Origin: Secundilactobacillus mixtipabuli
Lineage (GTDB): Bacteria > Bacillota > Bacilli > Lactobacillales > Lactobacillaceae
Direction of reading: 5' to 3'
Assembly: GCF_002217925.1 (NCBI RefSeq)
Contig: NZ_BCMF01000005.1
Location: forward strand, 124,001 to 188,000
DNA: 64,000 bases
Both the position numbers and the translations under genes were made by a program. The notes under the pieces are model-generated. The model had not been told where the DNA came from. It made no database searches and saw only the letters and a list, made by a program, of their open reading frames with translations. Every line of letters starts with the position of its first letter. Position 1 is the first letter of the stretch. Positions 1 through 9,930 of the stretch are shown one piece after another.

Positions 1-1212
1 TTTTATACGTAGAATTTTCCTTAAATCAATAAGTCTCATAACAATAACGGCCAAAAAGCCCAAGGTACCGCCGATACACGTTCCATATATTTCAAGCTTC
101 ATTGTGACAAGCAAACTAACGATTAAGTTAACTAACATTCCAACAATGGTCGTGCTGAAAATTCCATTTGTCTTTTTTGCAGCCAAATACGTTGTCCCTA
201 AAAATGCAGACATATTTGAAAAAACAGACATTAGCAATAATAACGGAACATACTTCCAGGCTCCGTAATATAAACTGGATACAAAAATCTTCATAAATGG
301 TTTTATTATGATGATAAATACCCCGACAAGTAAAAATAATAAGCCTTGTAATTTATTAAAAATACTGGAGTAATACTCCTCACTGTCTTGGCTTCTAAAT
401 TCATCTACAGCAGAAATTTGCCAGGCTTGTGTAAATACATTAAAAAGCATATTTAATATTGTTGGTATTTTATTTGCGACAGCATACAAACCATTGCCGC
501 CCATTCCCACAAAAGTCAGAATAATATAACGATTTGCATCATTGGTCAACCACCAAGCCAAAGAATTTGGTATCAATGGCAGACTGTAACATAACATTCT
601 CTTTACAAGCGATAAAGAAAAACTTGTTAGAGAAAAGTAATTCCAGATTTTAATTGAAAAGCTCACATAAATTAAAGATATAAACATCGCAATTAAGTAT
701 GACAGTAGATATCCCTGAACATTTAAATGCAGAAACACTAAAAATAGAACGTTTAAAGTGGCGAAGCTAATTGCATCAATAATACCTGCAACTGCATACA
801 CTACCGAATTACCATTACCACGAGCAAAATTTTGAATTAAGGTAAAAAGGCTAGTAATGACTAGTATCAGCACAAAGTATGCTAAAAACGAAATATGCAT
901 TAACCGCAATAAAGGATAAAAACAAAATAAAAGTAAACTGATCATAATCGTGACACAGATACCCGAAGTCAGAGTTTGAGAACTATCTTCATTTTTATCC
1001 ATTACAAATCGGAATACTGCATCGAACATGCTCAAACTCACAACAGGTAAAAATAAATTAACAGTTGTAATAACTAAATCAACCTGACCAAATTGAGTAG
1101 TTGACATGAAATAGGTATATAGAGGCACCATGAAGAAAGAAATAAATTTACTACCTAGGTTCCCAACAGTAAAAATTATGGAATTTGAAATGAGCTTTTT
1201 GCTTCTATTCAT
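1..1212 (-). CDS. Wzx-type polysaccharide flippase (partial, 3' end outside window)
   Basis: The frame stays open for 404 codons from an ATG at 1212 to the window edge, so the C-terminus is missing. The translation begins MNRSKKLISNSIIFTVGNLG and is a chain of hydrophobic segments separated by short basic loops, as in the MATE-like polysaccharide flippases (Polysacc_synt family). Such proteins move undecaprenyl-linked repeat units across the membrane. The start overlaps the stop of the upstream pyruvyl transferase by 8 bp (ATGAATAG), which suggests translational coupling. Its place in an exopolysaccharide cluster together with an EpsG-like polymerase supports a Wzx/Wzy pathway. The family call is firm; the transported glycan is unknown. 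Confidence 0.88.
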   Translation of the reverse strand, partial: MNRSKKLISNSIIFTVGNLGSKFISFFMVPLYTYFMSTTQFGQVDLVITTVNLFLPVVSLSMFDAVFRFVMDKNEDSSQTLTSGICVTIMISLLLFCFYPLLRLMHISFLAYFVLILVITSLFTLIQNFARGNGNSVVYAVAGIIDAISFATLNVLFLVFLHLNVQGYLLSYLIAMFISLIYVSFSIKIWNYFSLTSFSLSLVKRMLCYSLPLIPNSLAWWLTNDANRYIILTFVGMGGNGLYAVANKIPTILNMLFNVFTQAWQISAVDEFRSQDSEEYYSSIFNKLQGLLFLLVGVFIIIIKPFMKIFVSSLYYGAWKYVPLLLLMSVFSNMSAFLGTTYLAAKKTNGIFSTTIVGMLVNLIVSLLVTMKLEIYGTCIGGTLGFLAVIVMRLIDLRKILRIK

Positions 1213-2275
1213 ATCTCAGATACTTTCTAATCTCTTTTTCAAAATTGTCAAAATTAGCCGCAACATTTGCATATTTTAAGCTGGTATTCGTTACTCTTTC
1301 AATTTTATCTTCAAATACTTTCAAGTCATCACTATCTATCAATTCAATGTATCCACAGTTTTTCAACCAAGTATCATAAGTTGAACTTATTTTCCAATTG
1401 TTATTTGGAAAAACAATTGCGGGAGTTTTAGTTAAATATGCAAAAACCATACCGTGTAATCGGTCAGTAACAATCAATTTATAAGTACACATTTCTCCCC
1501 AAAAGTCGTATAAGAGGCACTTTCTATTCGCTTCTGAAACAAACTTATTTGCCTTAAAAGTATCACTATACGTAATGTTCATCTGTCTTTTTTTCAAGAC
1601 GTCCAAAAATTGAGTTAAATCGAAATTACCTTTCTCAATGTCACTTCTAAGCAGTGTCAATACATCATTATTTCTAGAAATCCTTGTTAAAGGAAAACTA
1701 TGCTTCTCCAAAGTAAACACAATATCCGGAACCAAAAATTGCTTTTTTAAGGAAAAATTTTTCTTCATATAATCAAAGCTTTTTTTCTCCCGCAAAAAAA
1801 AGCTTGCTTGATTCGCACGATCGTAGTGATATTTCGAACTTTTTAGAAATTTATGTCCAGCTGCATCATCGGAAAAAAAAACAGATTGTGGACACATTAT
1901 GAAAGGCAGTTGTGGAAATTGTTTAAGGAAATTCCATCGTGAAACTTCATCGAAAGGATATAAATTTCCAACGTTACCACCACCATTCCAGATTGCAATA
2001 TCAAATTTTGAAATATTTTTTTTAATTGTTTTAATACTGGAATTAATTTCCGTATTAGGAATTTCAATAATTGCATAATTGGGAAACTTTTCTTTTAAGT
2101 ATCGTTTCGTTGCATATGCTATAGCCTGATCACCTAAATTGCCATTTGTTGGAGTATCAACAAATAAAATAGCTTTGTCAATTTTAGTCAATTTAAAATT
2201 TAATTTTCTTACCACACTTTTTCGAGGGAATAATTGTCTGACATGATTTCTAATATTCTGTATGATTTTTTTCAT
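1205..2275 (-). CDS. Polysaccharide pyruvyl transferase family protein
   Basis: The protein (356 aa from the chosen start) shows the pyruvyl-transferase family pattern: an N-terminal TPTNGNLGDQAIAYA segment, IWNGGGNVGNLYP, and a C-terminal TDRLHGMVFAYLTKTPAI block. Members add pyruvate ketals to sugars of surface polysaccharides, usually from phosphoenolpyruvate, giving an acidic polymer. The frame extends to an ATG at 2335, but that start has no ribosome binding site, while ATG 2275 follows AGGGAG at about 9 nt, so 2275 is preferred. The gene lies directly after a decayed glycosyltransferase and overlaps the flippase start by 8 bp. The acceptor sugar is not predictable. Confidence 0.85.
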   Translation of the reverse strand: MKKIIQNIRNHVRQLFPRKSVVRKLNFKLTKIDKAILFVDTPTNGNLGDQAIAYATKRYLKEKFPNYAIIEIPNTEINSSIKTIKKNISKFDIAIWNGGGNVGNLYPFDEVSRWNFLKQFPQLPFIMCPQSVFFSDDAAGHKFLKSSKYHYDRANQASFFLREKKSFDYMKKNFSLKKQFLVPDIVFTLEKHSFPLTRISRNNDVLTLLRSDIEKGNFDLTQFLDVLKKRQMNITYSDTFKANKFVSEANRKCLLYDFWGEMCTYKLIVTDRLHGMVFAYLTKTPAIVFPNNNWKISSTYDTWLKNCGYIELIDSDDLKVFEDKIERVTNTSLKYANVAANFDNFEKEIRKYLRYE

Positions 2276-3298
2276 CCTTTTTATCTCCCTGCTTTGAGAT
2301 ATTAAACAATCTATTATAAAAAGTCTCCTCTTCATATATGCTAGTCAAATAACGAGTTTCATTTGACAACTTAAAGAAACTTGTATCTTTTTGTAATTTA
2401 CGAAATTTTTCATTATTAAATGGAGTATTCATAACTTTATTTAATTCTTCAATTTGAATATTATTGCTAGTTAAATTTTAAACGTCTTCCCTTAGCCCTC
2501 CAATATCAACAAAGTATGCATAATCCATCAAATAATCTACTAAAAAATAATCTGGAGGTTGAATTTGATTCACCACATAAAATTCATTACGATCTCGAAT
2601 AAATTTAAAATATTTTTTTTAGGGTATTTAGGGTACCCACCAATTAGATAAATAGTCCATCTTTGCTTAGAAACAAATTTATGGGTGCTATCACCGCCAC
2701 CTTTTGCTGTAAAAAAGGATTCTTCTAACAACTTATTCGAATCTGAGTTAGCCATAAATATTGTGCTATCAGCACAAACACCACCTACTTATAACGAAGT
2801 GAACTCCGTACATAGTCTGAAAATAATGGTAACTTTAATTCACCCTGTTCAATTCGGCTAAAAAAATAGATGGAACCGTTAAATGTTCTTGAATATTCTC
2901 CTGATTAATAACAATAACCTGATGCCCACTCATTCTTTTCATTCTATTAATATTGTTTAAAACTAACGATGGAATGGAATCCTTTTGCCACCACATTACC
3001 CATATGTAAGTTTTGAGAGGCTTTTCAGGCTTCCTGGTCTCTTGAGATGTGAAAGTTTCTATAATTGGCATTACATTTTTTTGATTTTTGACCCAATTAA
3101 CCAATTGTAACAAGTCATAACATATATCTGGCATACAAATTTTAAAATAAAAAAAATTTTTTCAAGTAAAAAAATTACTTTTCTGTAAATTCTAATTATA
3201 ATCAATTTGCCTCCCTGAAACTTACTCAAATATAGCTTACTTCTATTACTGAAACTGCTAACATAGCTGATTTCAAGACTTAATATATCAAAAAGCAC
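2250..3298 (-). pseudogene. Decayed capsular-polysaccharide glycosyltransferase (Caps_synth / GT32-like)
   Basis: No single frame covers this stretch, but pieces in different frames line up as one glycosyltransferase. At 3134-2835 the frame reads TYIWVMWWQKDSIPSLVLNN, typical of the N-terminal part of capsular polysaccharide synthesis glycosyltransferases. After a shift come RIEQGELKLPLFSDYVRSSL, then VGGVCADSTIFMA (where the family has a YGGxWxDxT-like DXD region), then a segment ending DYAYFVDIGG, and a last frame ending at 2250. At least four frame changes plus in-frame stops are needed. The 3' end overlaps the start region of the pyruvyl transferase. The N-terminal limit is uncertain. The gene is most likely inactive. 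Confidence 0.72.
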
Positions 3299-3317
3299 CT
3301 AGTCTTAAACATTCCTT

Positions 3318-4442
3318 CTAATTGTCCAACAATCTATGCACAAGTCGCAACGCGGCCGCAATAGTTTGATCCATATTATAATACCGATACATGCCTAACC
3401 TACCCCCGAAAATTACTTTAGATTGTTTACTCACCAAATCTAGGTAATCTTTATAAAGCTTATTATTTTTCTGATCATTTACCGGATAATACGGTTCAAT
3501 TCCACGGTGCCATTCAATTGGATATTCATAAGTAATAATAGACTTGTTTTTTTGTCTTTTAATACCCTCTAAATCAAAGTGTTTGTGTTCAATAATTCTT
3601 GTGTAAGGTACATCTTTATCCGTGTAATTCACTACAGCGTTACCTTGAAAATTATTGGTTTGAACCTTTTTAGTTAAAAACTTTAAACTACGATATTCTA
3701 ATTCTCCCAAACTATACTCAAAAAACTGATCAATCATTCCAGTGAAAACAACTTTATTTGATTGATTTAAGACAGTTGATTTGTTTTCAAAAAAATCATA
3801 ATTTAAATTTATGCTGATTAGACTACTATCAAGCATTTTTTTTACAATCTGAGTATAACCACCATTAGGTATTCCTTGATACATGTCGTTAAAATAATTA
3901 TTATCATAGGTAAATCGAATTGGGAGTCTTCTGATGATAAATGCAGGTAATTCATTCGCTTTCTTACCCCATTGCTTCTCTGTATACCCCTGAACTAATT
4001 TACGATAAATATCTGGTCCGACAAGAGAAATTGCCTGTTCCTCTAAATTCCGAGGTTTCTCAATATGATATTTCTCTGTTTGGTCATCAATAACCTTTCT
4101 TGCCTCATCAGGTGTAGTTACGCCCCACATTCTATTAAATGTATTCATGTTAAATGGCAAGTTATATATCTCACCCTTATAGTTAGCAATAGGTGAATTG
4201 GTATAACGATTAAAGCTAGCGAATTGATTGATATATTCCCAAATTCCTTTATTGTTTGTATGAAAAATATGAGCACCATATTTATGTACAATAATTCCAT
4301 CTAAATTTTCTGTATATATATTTCCAGCAATATGATCCCTCTTTTCAATAACATTTACTTTGTAACCGTGCTTTGCCAATTCATAAGCAACTGTTGAGCC
4401 AAACAATCCTGCCCCCACAATAGAAAAATCATATTTTGTCAC
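3318..4442 (-). CDS. glf: UDP-galactopyranose mutase
   Basis: This flavoenzyme interconverts UDP-galactopyranose and UDP-galactofuranose, the donor for galactofuranose residues. An N-terminal FAD-binding motif (DFSIVGAGLFGSTVAYELA, followed by EKRDHIAGN) and the conserved WGKKANELPAFIIRRLPIRF and IPNGGYTQ segments identify Glf. The length, about 374-378 aa, is typical. The frame opens at GTG 4454 inside the end of the upstream glycosyltransferase; a second GTG at 4442, two bases after that gene's stop, gives the usual MTKYDF start and is preferred. Its presence predicts Galf in the polysaccharide, a common feature of lactobacillus exopolysaccharides. Confidence 0.93.
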   Translation of the reverse strand: MTKYDFSIVGAGLFGSTVAYELAKHGYKVNVIEKRDHIAGNIYTENLDGIIVHKYGAHIFHTNNKGIWEYINQFASFNRYTNSPIANYKGEIYNLPFNMNTFNRMWGVTTPDEARKVIDDQTEKYHIEKPRNLEEQAISLVGPDIYRKLVQGYTEKQWGKKANELPAFIIRRLPIRFTYDNNYFNDMYQGIPNGGYTQIVKKMLDSSLISINLNYDFFENKSTVLNQSNKVVFTGMIDQFFEYSLGELEYRSLKFLTKKVQTNNFQGNAVVNYTDKDVPYTRIIEHKHFDLEGIKRQKNKSIITYEYPIEWHRGIEPYYPVNDQKNNKLYKDYLDLVSKQSKVIFGGRLGMYRYYNMDQTIAAALRLVHRLLDN

Positions 4443-4444
4443 TT

Positions 4445-5368
4445 TTATCCCCACTTTCGATGTCTAATTTTAAGAGAAGCTATTTTTTGAATTAAAACAT
4501 TTCTTAAAAAGATTCGACCAATCTTAGAAGTACCTAAACTACCTATGAAAAAAATTTTTCTTGGAATACTGAGATACTTTCTATTAAAAAATTTTTTCTT
4601 AATGAGTTTATATCTATTACTCTGATTCGAATTAATATGAATTTTCGTTAAATAGTTTAAAGGCATTACCTTACCTTGCCTATAATTTTTAGCTAACTCG
4701 TTTGCAATTAAGATCTGCTCCAAGCCTTTCGACTCGCTGACGGAAGAACTAACAACTCTTTTATAAACTGTTTGATTAGAAAGCTGTCCAAGCCTATAGT
4801 CTCTTAACAATGCCCGAATTACAAAATCGTAGTCTTCAGCAAATGGTATCTTTCTATAACCTTGTAAGTGTTCAAACACTTTCCGCTTTCCAAGCCAAGT
4901 TGGGTGCCAAAAAACATTTTGCCATTTTTCAATTTTTTTGATGTCATTTGCCATTAAATTGTTAGTATAATACGAATTACCAATCTGATTTCCCCTTTCA
5001 TCTATTTTCTTTACATCTGAAGAAATCAGGTCAAAATTATTCTTCTGTAAGAACTCTAGTTCTTTCTCTAACCTATCCGTACATGCGATATCATCGCTGT
5101 CCATCCTGGCAATGTAATCCCCGGTGCTTAAACTTATACCATAATTTAAGCTTGAAACCAATCCAACATTAACCAAATTAGTCTTACAAATATATTTAAC
5201 ATTACACTTGGTAAGCTGATTTTTTAATTGATCAATATCGTCATAATTAGGGTTATCAATAACAATAATCAACTCAATATTTTGATAAGATTGATTAATT
5301 ATAGATTCTAAAGCAGAATGTAGCCACTCCCATGGCTCTTTATAGATAGTCATAATGATAGAAATCAA
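4445..5368 (-). CDS. Glycosyltransferase family 2
   Basis: The N-terminus ISIIMTIYKEPWEWLHSALE and the YIARMDSDDI acidic motif (donor/metal binding) mark a GT-A fold family 2 enzyme. It probably adds one sugar to the lipid-linked repeat unit on the cytoplasmic face. The frame opens at TTG 5389, but the TTG at 5368 has AAAGGCGGG about 8 nt upstream and gives the expected MISIIMT start, so 5368 is used. No transmembrane segment is evident. Donor and acceptor cannot be predicted. It is followed after two bases by the preferred glf start. Confidence 0.85.
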   Translation of the reverse strand: MISIIMTIYKEPWEWLHSALESIINQSYQNIELIIVIDNPNYDDIDQLKNQLTKCNVKYICKTNLVNVGLVSSLNYGISLSTGDYIARMDSDDIACTDRLEKELEFLQKNNFDLISSDVKKIDERGNQIGNSYYTNNLMANDIKKIEKWQNVFWHPTWLGKRKVFEHLQGYRKIPFAEDYDFVIRALLRDYRLGQLSNQTVYKRVVSSSVSESKGLEQILIANELAKNYRQGKVMPLNYLTKIHINSNQSNRYKLIKKKFFNRKYLSIPRKIFFIGSLGTSKIGRIFLRNVLIQKIASLKIRHRKWG

Positions 5369-5499
5369 TAAAAGGTACCCGCCTTTCAAAACAGGAAATA
5401 TTCAATCAGGGTATTAAAATATAGCTTGTGACTTTACGTCTTCAGTCTTTACTGGTAGTTATAAATATAACAATTCAAATGAAAACTAACTAATCTCCA

Positions 5500-6555
5500 T
5501 TAATTCATTGAATAAGGAATTATATCACCGTAATTCCCAGAAAGCTTATATATAAATATTATAATTCCGACAAACATCACTAAACTTGTTAGAATTAAAA
5601 AGACAACACGTTTTTGAACAAATCTTTTTGAAATTTCAAAGTTAATCAGAGGCAAAGAAAGTGCAGCATAAACAATGAAATAATTTGCAATTCTTACTAT
5701 CAACTGGGATTTCATTCCCACCATGTAAAGAACGGATCCAATTGCTGTTAAAAAAACCAAAAAGCTTGCTTCACTTTCATCCAAAATATTAGAAATATAA
5801 ATACCTACAAGTAACATTACAAAAACAAAAAAGCCTAAGAAAAAGGACCCACCCTTTGAACTTAAAGAGGTTACATCATTATATATCTCATAATGGATAA
5901 ATAATCTTGAAAAAATTAGGTTTAAAATGTTTAAGCTTAAGGCGGACCCCATCGAGCACGCTGAAACTATTATAAAATTCCTTTTATTCTTTTTTATGAA
6001 TTTAATTAAAAATGCCGCAAACATAACAATTGCAGTACTATGAATACCAACAGCAATAATAATTAACAAAAAAGAAATAAACCATTTTCTTCTATCCAAC
6101 AGGCTAACTGACAGCATTGTTACACTTATTGCTAAAAATTGCCGCTGAATATTAAAACTTTCAAAATAGAAAAAAAAACTAATATATATATATAAATTTA
6201 AAAAAATAAAATTATACTGTCGTGAAAAGTTTGAGAAGCTTAACATTATCAACAGAATAGTTATGAACGAAATTACAAATAGCCAGCCATGATAATTGTT
6301 TCCTACAAATCTCCAAACTATCTTTTCAAGAAAAATATATATAGCTGAACCATTTTGGTTAAAGTTGTTAGCCTGATGGATATAAAAACTAACATATGAT
6401 GGTGTATCCGTCCCCACTGTGTAGGACCTAAGGCCTAAAAGCAATGATAAATGCATAATAGCGGTGAAATAATAAAACAATCTATTCCTAAATATTATTA
6501 AGAAAAGAGCACTGTAACATATAAAAAAAGCAAATTGTAATAGATAAAAAGTCAA
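5500..6555 (-). CDS. EpsG-family polysaccharide polymerase (Wzy-like)
   Basis: A 351-aa integral membrane protein with about ten hydrophobic segments. The early motif GLRSYTVGTDTPSY is the signature of the EpsG family, whose members are thought to polymerise exopolysaccharide repeat units outside the membrane. It starts at TTG 6555 behind a GAGG site. Being the only polymerase candidate beside a Wzx flippase and a Wzz-like CpsC, it most likely plays the Wzy role. Gaps of about 110 bp flank it on both sides; they are AT-rich, contain only short inverted repeats and no clear promoter. Confidence 0.82.
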   Translation of the reverse strand: MTFYLLQFAFFICYSALFLIIFRNRLFYYFTAIMHLSLLLGLRSYTVGTDTPSYVSFYIHQANNFNQNGSAIYIFLEKIVWRFVGNNYHGWLFVISFITILLIMLSFSNFSRQYNFIFLNLYIYISFFFYFESFNIQRQFLAISVTMLSVSLLDRRKWFISFLLIIIAVGIHSTAIVMFAAFLIKFIKKNKRNFIIVSACSMGSALSLNILNLIFSRLFIHYEIYNDVTSLSSKGGSFFLGFFVFVMLLVGIYISNILDESEASFLVFLTAIGSVLYMVGMKSQLIVRIANYFIVYAALSLPLINFEISKRFVQKRVVFLILTSLVMFVGIIIFIYKLSGNYGDIIPYSMN

Positions 6556-6664
6556 AGTGAATACCTCGTGTTCAAAAATCTTATCAAATTAAATCTGACA
6601 ATTATCAGATAGAAAACTTCACTACACTGATATTAACATCAGAAAAACCTTTTAAAAGTCAAAG

Positions 6665-7750
6665 CTAATTTTCTTTTTTTAATGATGCTAGCGCATTGCA
6701 AAAATTCAGGCAATAATTATCAGAGTAAAATTGATTTATTGAATTTTTAATTTGCAAATAATCACTTAGTTGAATCTGTCCATCCACCATTTTTTGTAAG
6801 TAATAGATAAAAAGGCTTTGATCATTTTTTTCAACAAGAAAACCATTGTTCCTATTTATTATATCTTCCGGGCCTGTTTCACAATTAACTGATATAACTG
6901 GTATGCCCACAGATATTGCTTCATTCAGAACCATAGGAAAGCCTTCGAATTTGGAAGTTAATAATAACGCATCTACCCTAGATAAACTTGTCCAAACATC
7001 CTTTTTAAAACCCATAAACTTAATTTTTGCACTCAAATTTTTTGATTGAATATATGCTTTAACTTTTGATATTTCACCATGTCCATAAATCAAGAGTTCC
7101 CAGTTGCCATGAACATTTGCTAACACATCAATCAAATATCTCAAATTTTTCTGACCATCAAGCATTACTCTGCCAACATATATAAATCTTCGCTTATCAT
7201 CACTGAAAGTTCTCGGAACGGTTACTGAATTGCGCAATACTGGATTATAGATTGTCCTAATTTTTTCTTTGCTAATCCCCAAATTTCTATACTGTCCTGC
7301 AATTCCAGAACTAATTGCAAAATATCCGTCAGCTTTATTGAGATAAGTTCTTTTTATTGGTTTATTCTTTAAAGAAAAGTGATACCAAGCAACTATGAGA
7401 TACTTTCGCCGAAAAATTTTTTTGAATAAGAATAAAATATACCACATGATAGGATGTGTAACTACAACTGCAAAAGCATCCTTTTCTTTGGCAATTAGAA
7501 ATGGCAAGAGAAACGGTAAAAAAAATACGTATTTTATTTTTCTTAAAAACATAGATTTACCAAAGCTTATGATCTTTCGATCTTTAATTCCTTTTAACCA
7601 TTCACCATTTTCATACCCGCCAACACAAAATAATTTTAAATGATAATTTGAATCAGCAACTGTATCAAATTCTGAAAACAAATTAGAAATCACTGTTTCA
7701 GTTCCACCAAAGCCCGATAAGTGTGGGGTAAAAATACAAACTTTTTTCAA
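6665..7750 (-). CDS. Glycosyltransferase family 4
   Basis: A 361-aa GT-B enzyme. The N-terminal Rossmann domain starts KKVCIFTPHLSGFGGTETV, and the C-terminal domain has RFIYVGRVMLDGQKN and the EX7E motif in SKFEGFPMVLNEAISVG, which contacts the nucleotide-sugar donor. It starts at TTG 7750 after GTGAGGA. It should transfer one sugar with retention of configuration during repeat-unit assembly in the cytoplasm. The specific linkage cannot be inferred. The gene is AT-rich like the rest of the variable part. Confidence 0.87.
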   Translation of the reverse strand: MKKVCIFTPHLSGFGGTETVISNLFSEFDTVADSNYHLKLFCVGGYENGEWLKGIKDRKIISFGKSMFLRKIKYVFFLPFLLPFLIAKEKDAFAVVVTHPIMWYILFLFKKIFRRKYLIVAWYHFSLKNKPIKRTYLNKADGYFAISSGIAGQYRNLGISKEKIRTIYNPVLRNSVTVPRTFSDDKRRFIYVGRVMLDGQKNLRYLIDVLANVHGNWELLIYGHGEISKVKAYIQSKNLSAKIKFMGFKKDVWTSLSRVDALLLTSKFEGFPMVLNEAISVGIPVISVNCETGPEDIINRNNGFLVEKNDQSLFIYYLQKMVDGQIQLSDYLQIKNSINQFYSDNYCLNFCNALASLKKEN

Positions 7751-7773
7751 AAATATATCCTCACTTTAATTCA

Positions 7774-8766
7774 CTACCATTCACCAAGTTTAGCTTTCCA
7801 CAGTGCTAAAAAATGTAGCACCGGAAAAATCAAGAAATGACTCTTTATTAAAAATTGTATAGGTTCATTCATATCCTCAATTTTATAATTAAAATTCCAG
7901 TCTATTTCACGCTTAAAATTTTTTAATTCTTGATAAGTGGATTTCCTTATTTTTTGCAACAAAATAATTTTAAAATGGGCAGCAATCATTTCGCTAATAC
8001 GACTACAAACGATACTGTTATTCATCCCCATCGAAGACATGTGCTCATTTATATTAACTAGTACTTGCTTATGCTGTGCTTTATTTTTTATAAATTTATC
8101 TACACTGGTTGATTGTCCCTCTCTATTAATTCTATATACATAAAGAGGGCTACAAGTATATTTTATAGTTTTTATAAACTTAATTGGATATAATATATAC
8201 TCAACATCAACGTAAAAAGAATTTTCATCTACTTTTATATCTAAAAAGTTTTCTTTTAAAATACTAGTTTTATATATAATACTGTGCATGGGCGGAACTT
8301 TATAAATACCATGTCCATACGCATAATCAACGCTTTCTCTCAAATTATTGGGTTTAAATGGGTATACAATACTTTGCCTTTTAGTTTTGTCATTAAACTC
8401 AAGATACGGCGAAACAACCATATCTACAGATTCTTTTTTTAAAAAAGAAATCATTTTTTTTAATGCTTCAGCTTCCAGCCAGTCATCAGCATCTAATAGC
8501 TTAAAATATTGTCCTGTGGCTTTTAAGATCCCTACGTTAATAGTTGAACCATGTCCAGCGTTCACTTTATCAATGACCCGAATTAAATTTGGAAATTGTA
8601 TTGCAAACTCTTTAGCAATCTTCAATGTATCATCTTTTGAACCGTCATTAACAACTAAAATTTCAAGATCATTCTCCAAATGCAAACTAACGAATGACTT
8701 TAATAATGGATTTAAAAACTCTTCTACGTTATAACTTGGTATGGTTATTGTTAGTATTTTCCCCAT
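7774..8766 (-). CDS. Glycosyltransferase family 2
   Basis: The protein begins KILTITIPSYNVEEFLNPLL, has VVNDGSKDDT, NAGHGSTINVGI and the DXD-type LLDADDWLEAEAL, all hallmarks of GT-A family 2 glycosyltransferases. Length is 330 aa. The ATG start at 8766 follows AAGGGGA and overlaps the end of the preceding glycosyltransferase by 38 bp. A hydrophobic C-terminal stretch (FLIFPVLHFLALW) may anchor it to the membrane. The sugar specificity is unknown. Confidence 0.87.
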   Translation of the reverse strand: MGKILTITIPSYNVEEFLNPLLKSFVSLHLENDLEILVVNDGSKDDTLKIAKEFAIQFPNLIRVIDKVNAGHGSTINVGILKATGQYFKLLDADDWLEAEALKKMISFLKKESVDMVVSPYLEFNDKTKRQSIVYPFKPNNLRESVDYAYGHGIYKVPPMHSIIYKTSILKENFLDIKVDENSFYVDVEYILYPIKFIKTIKYTCSPLYVYRINREGQSTSVDKFIKNKAQHKQVLVNINEHMSSMGMNNSIVCSRISEMIAAHFKIILLQKIRKSTYQELKNFKREIDWNFNYKIEDMNEPIQFLIKSHFLIFPVLHFLALWKAKLGEW

Positions 8767-9893
8767 AAATTCCCCTTATTTCTAACTGTTGATCATAATA
8801 ATTCTGTAAAGTCATACCTAAATTTTGTAGAGAAAATCCAGAATTAAATGCTGACTTGTCAAAATTAATTCTATTAGTATTTATTTTATTTATAATTTTT
8901 GAACACCATGAATCTACATTCCAATTAGATATCCTGACAATTAAATCTTGCTTAAAGTCAACATCATCCGGAACCCCTTTGGAAACAAAAACCTGTAAAC
9001 CGGAAATCTGTGCTTCAACAGCAACCATACCAAAAGCTTCACGAGAAGACGGAAAAATGATTCCATCAACTGCTGAATAATAATCCTCAATATTACTTCT
9101 ATTTGGCAATAAGAACATAAAATCATTTGATGCTGCAATTTTTGTTAAATAGTCCCTCTGAGGCCCTTCACCAATAATCAAGAGTTTATATTTAGGATTA
9201 AGTTTATGCATCTTTTGTAATACTTTCATTGCAAAAATATGCTTTTTCCCTTTTACCAATCTCCCGAAATCACCGATTAGGATATCTTCGTCCCTAATTT
9301 TCAGCTGTTTTCTCAATTTTATTCTCACCGTTGAATCAAACTTAAATTTGGAAATATTCACACCATTTTTCAGAATTAGTAATTTTTTATCTGCAATTTG
9401 TCTGCCAAATAACCATCGACCTGTTTCATAAGTTGGTGCTACATATGCATTTGCAAAGAAATTTGAAAATAACCGTAAGCTATATTTAAGAAAGTTTTTT
9501 TTAAAACCATCACTTTTGGCTATAAGATTGTGTGTGTGTGAAATTCTCACTGGAACCTTGTTTACCCAAGCAATAAATAGCGGAAAAATATTTAAAGTAC
9601 TAATGTTTGCATGCACAATTTCATACTGCTTTTGTCTCAATATTCTATTTAAGTCACTAAAGTACTTAAATAGATTTTGATAAGGCGAAATAAGGAAAAT
9701 TTCCCCTCCGAATTCATGAATTTGTCTTTTGGGTATAATAGTCGAATCTGAGTCTATGATAAAATCAAAAAGATACTTATCATGATCTACGGATTGAAAT
9801 GCGTTTAATATTAATTGTTCTACACCACCGCCAACCATTTTCCCCAATCATTGCAACTCTAGTTGGCTTTTGGGGAATACTCAAGTTGTTCAT
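8729..9893 (-). CDS. Glycosyltransferase family 4 with an apparent N-terminal frameshift
   Basis: The main frame (stop at 8729) encodes a GT-B enzyme with VGGGVEQLILN at the N-terminus, IGDFGRLVKGKKH, and the EX7E motif in SSREAFGMVAVEAQISG. The uninterrupted frame opens only at TTG 9847, without a good ribosome binding site. Upstream, an ATG at 9893 with an AAAGGCGG site starts MNNLSIPQKPTRVAMIG in another frame. Removing one G from the GGGG run at 9842-9845 joins the two into the usual VAMIGKMVGGGVEQ. The gene is therefore either frameshifted, rescued by slippage at GGGGAAAA, translated from the weak TTG, or affected by a sequence error. Coordinates cover the joined form. Confidence 0.8.
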
Positions 9894-9930
9894 GTACTAA
9901 TTCCCACCGCCTTTCAAACTGAATTTCTGT

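Noticed and set aside
8348..8734. Plus-strand frame of 128 codons opposite a glycosyltransferase
   Set aside because: The opposite strand encodes a clear GT2 enzyme; no ribosome binding site on this strand.
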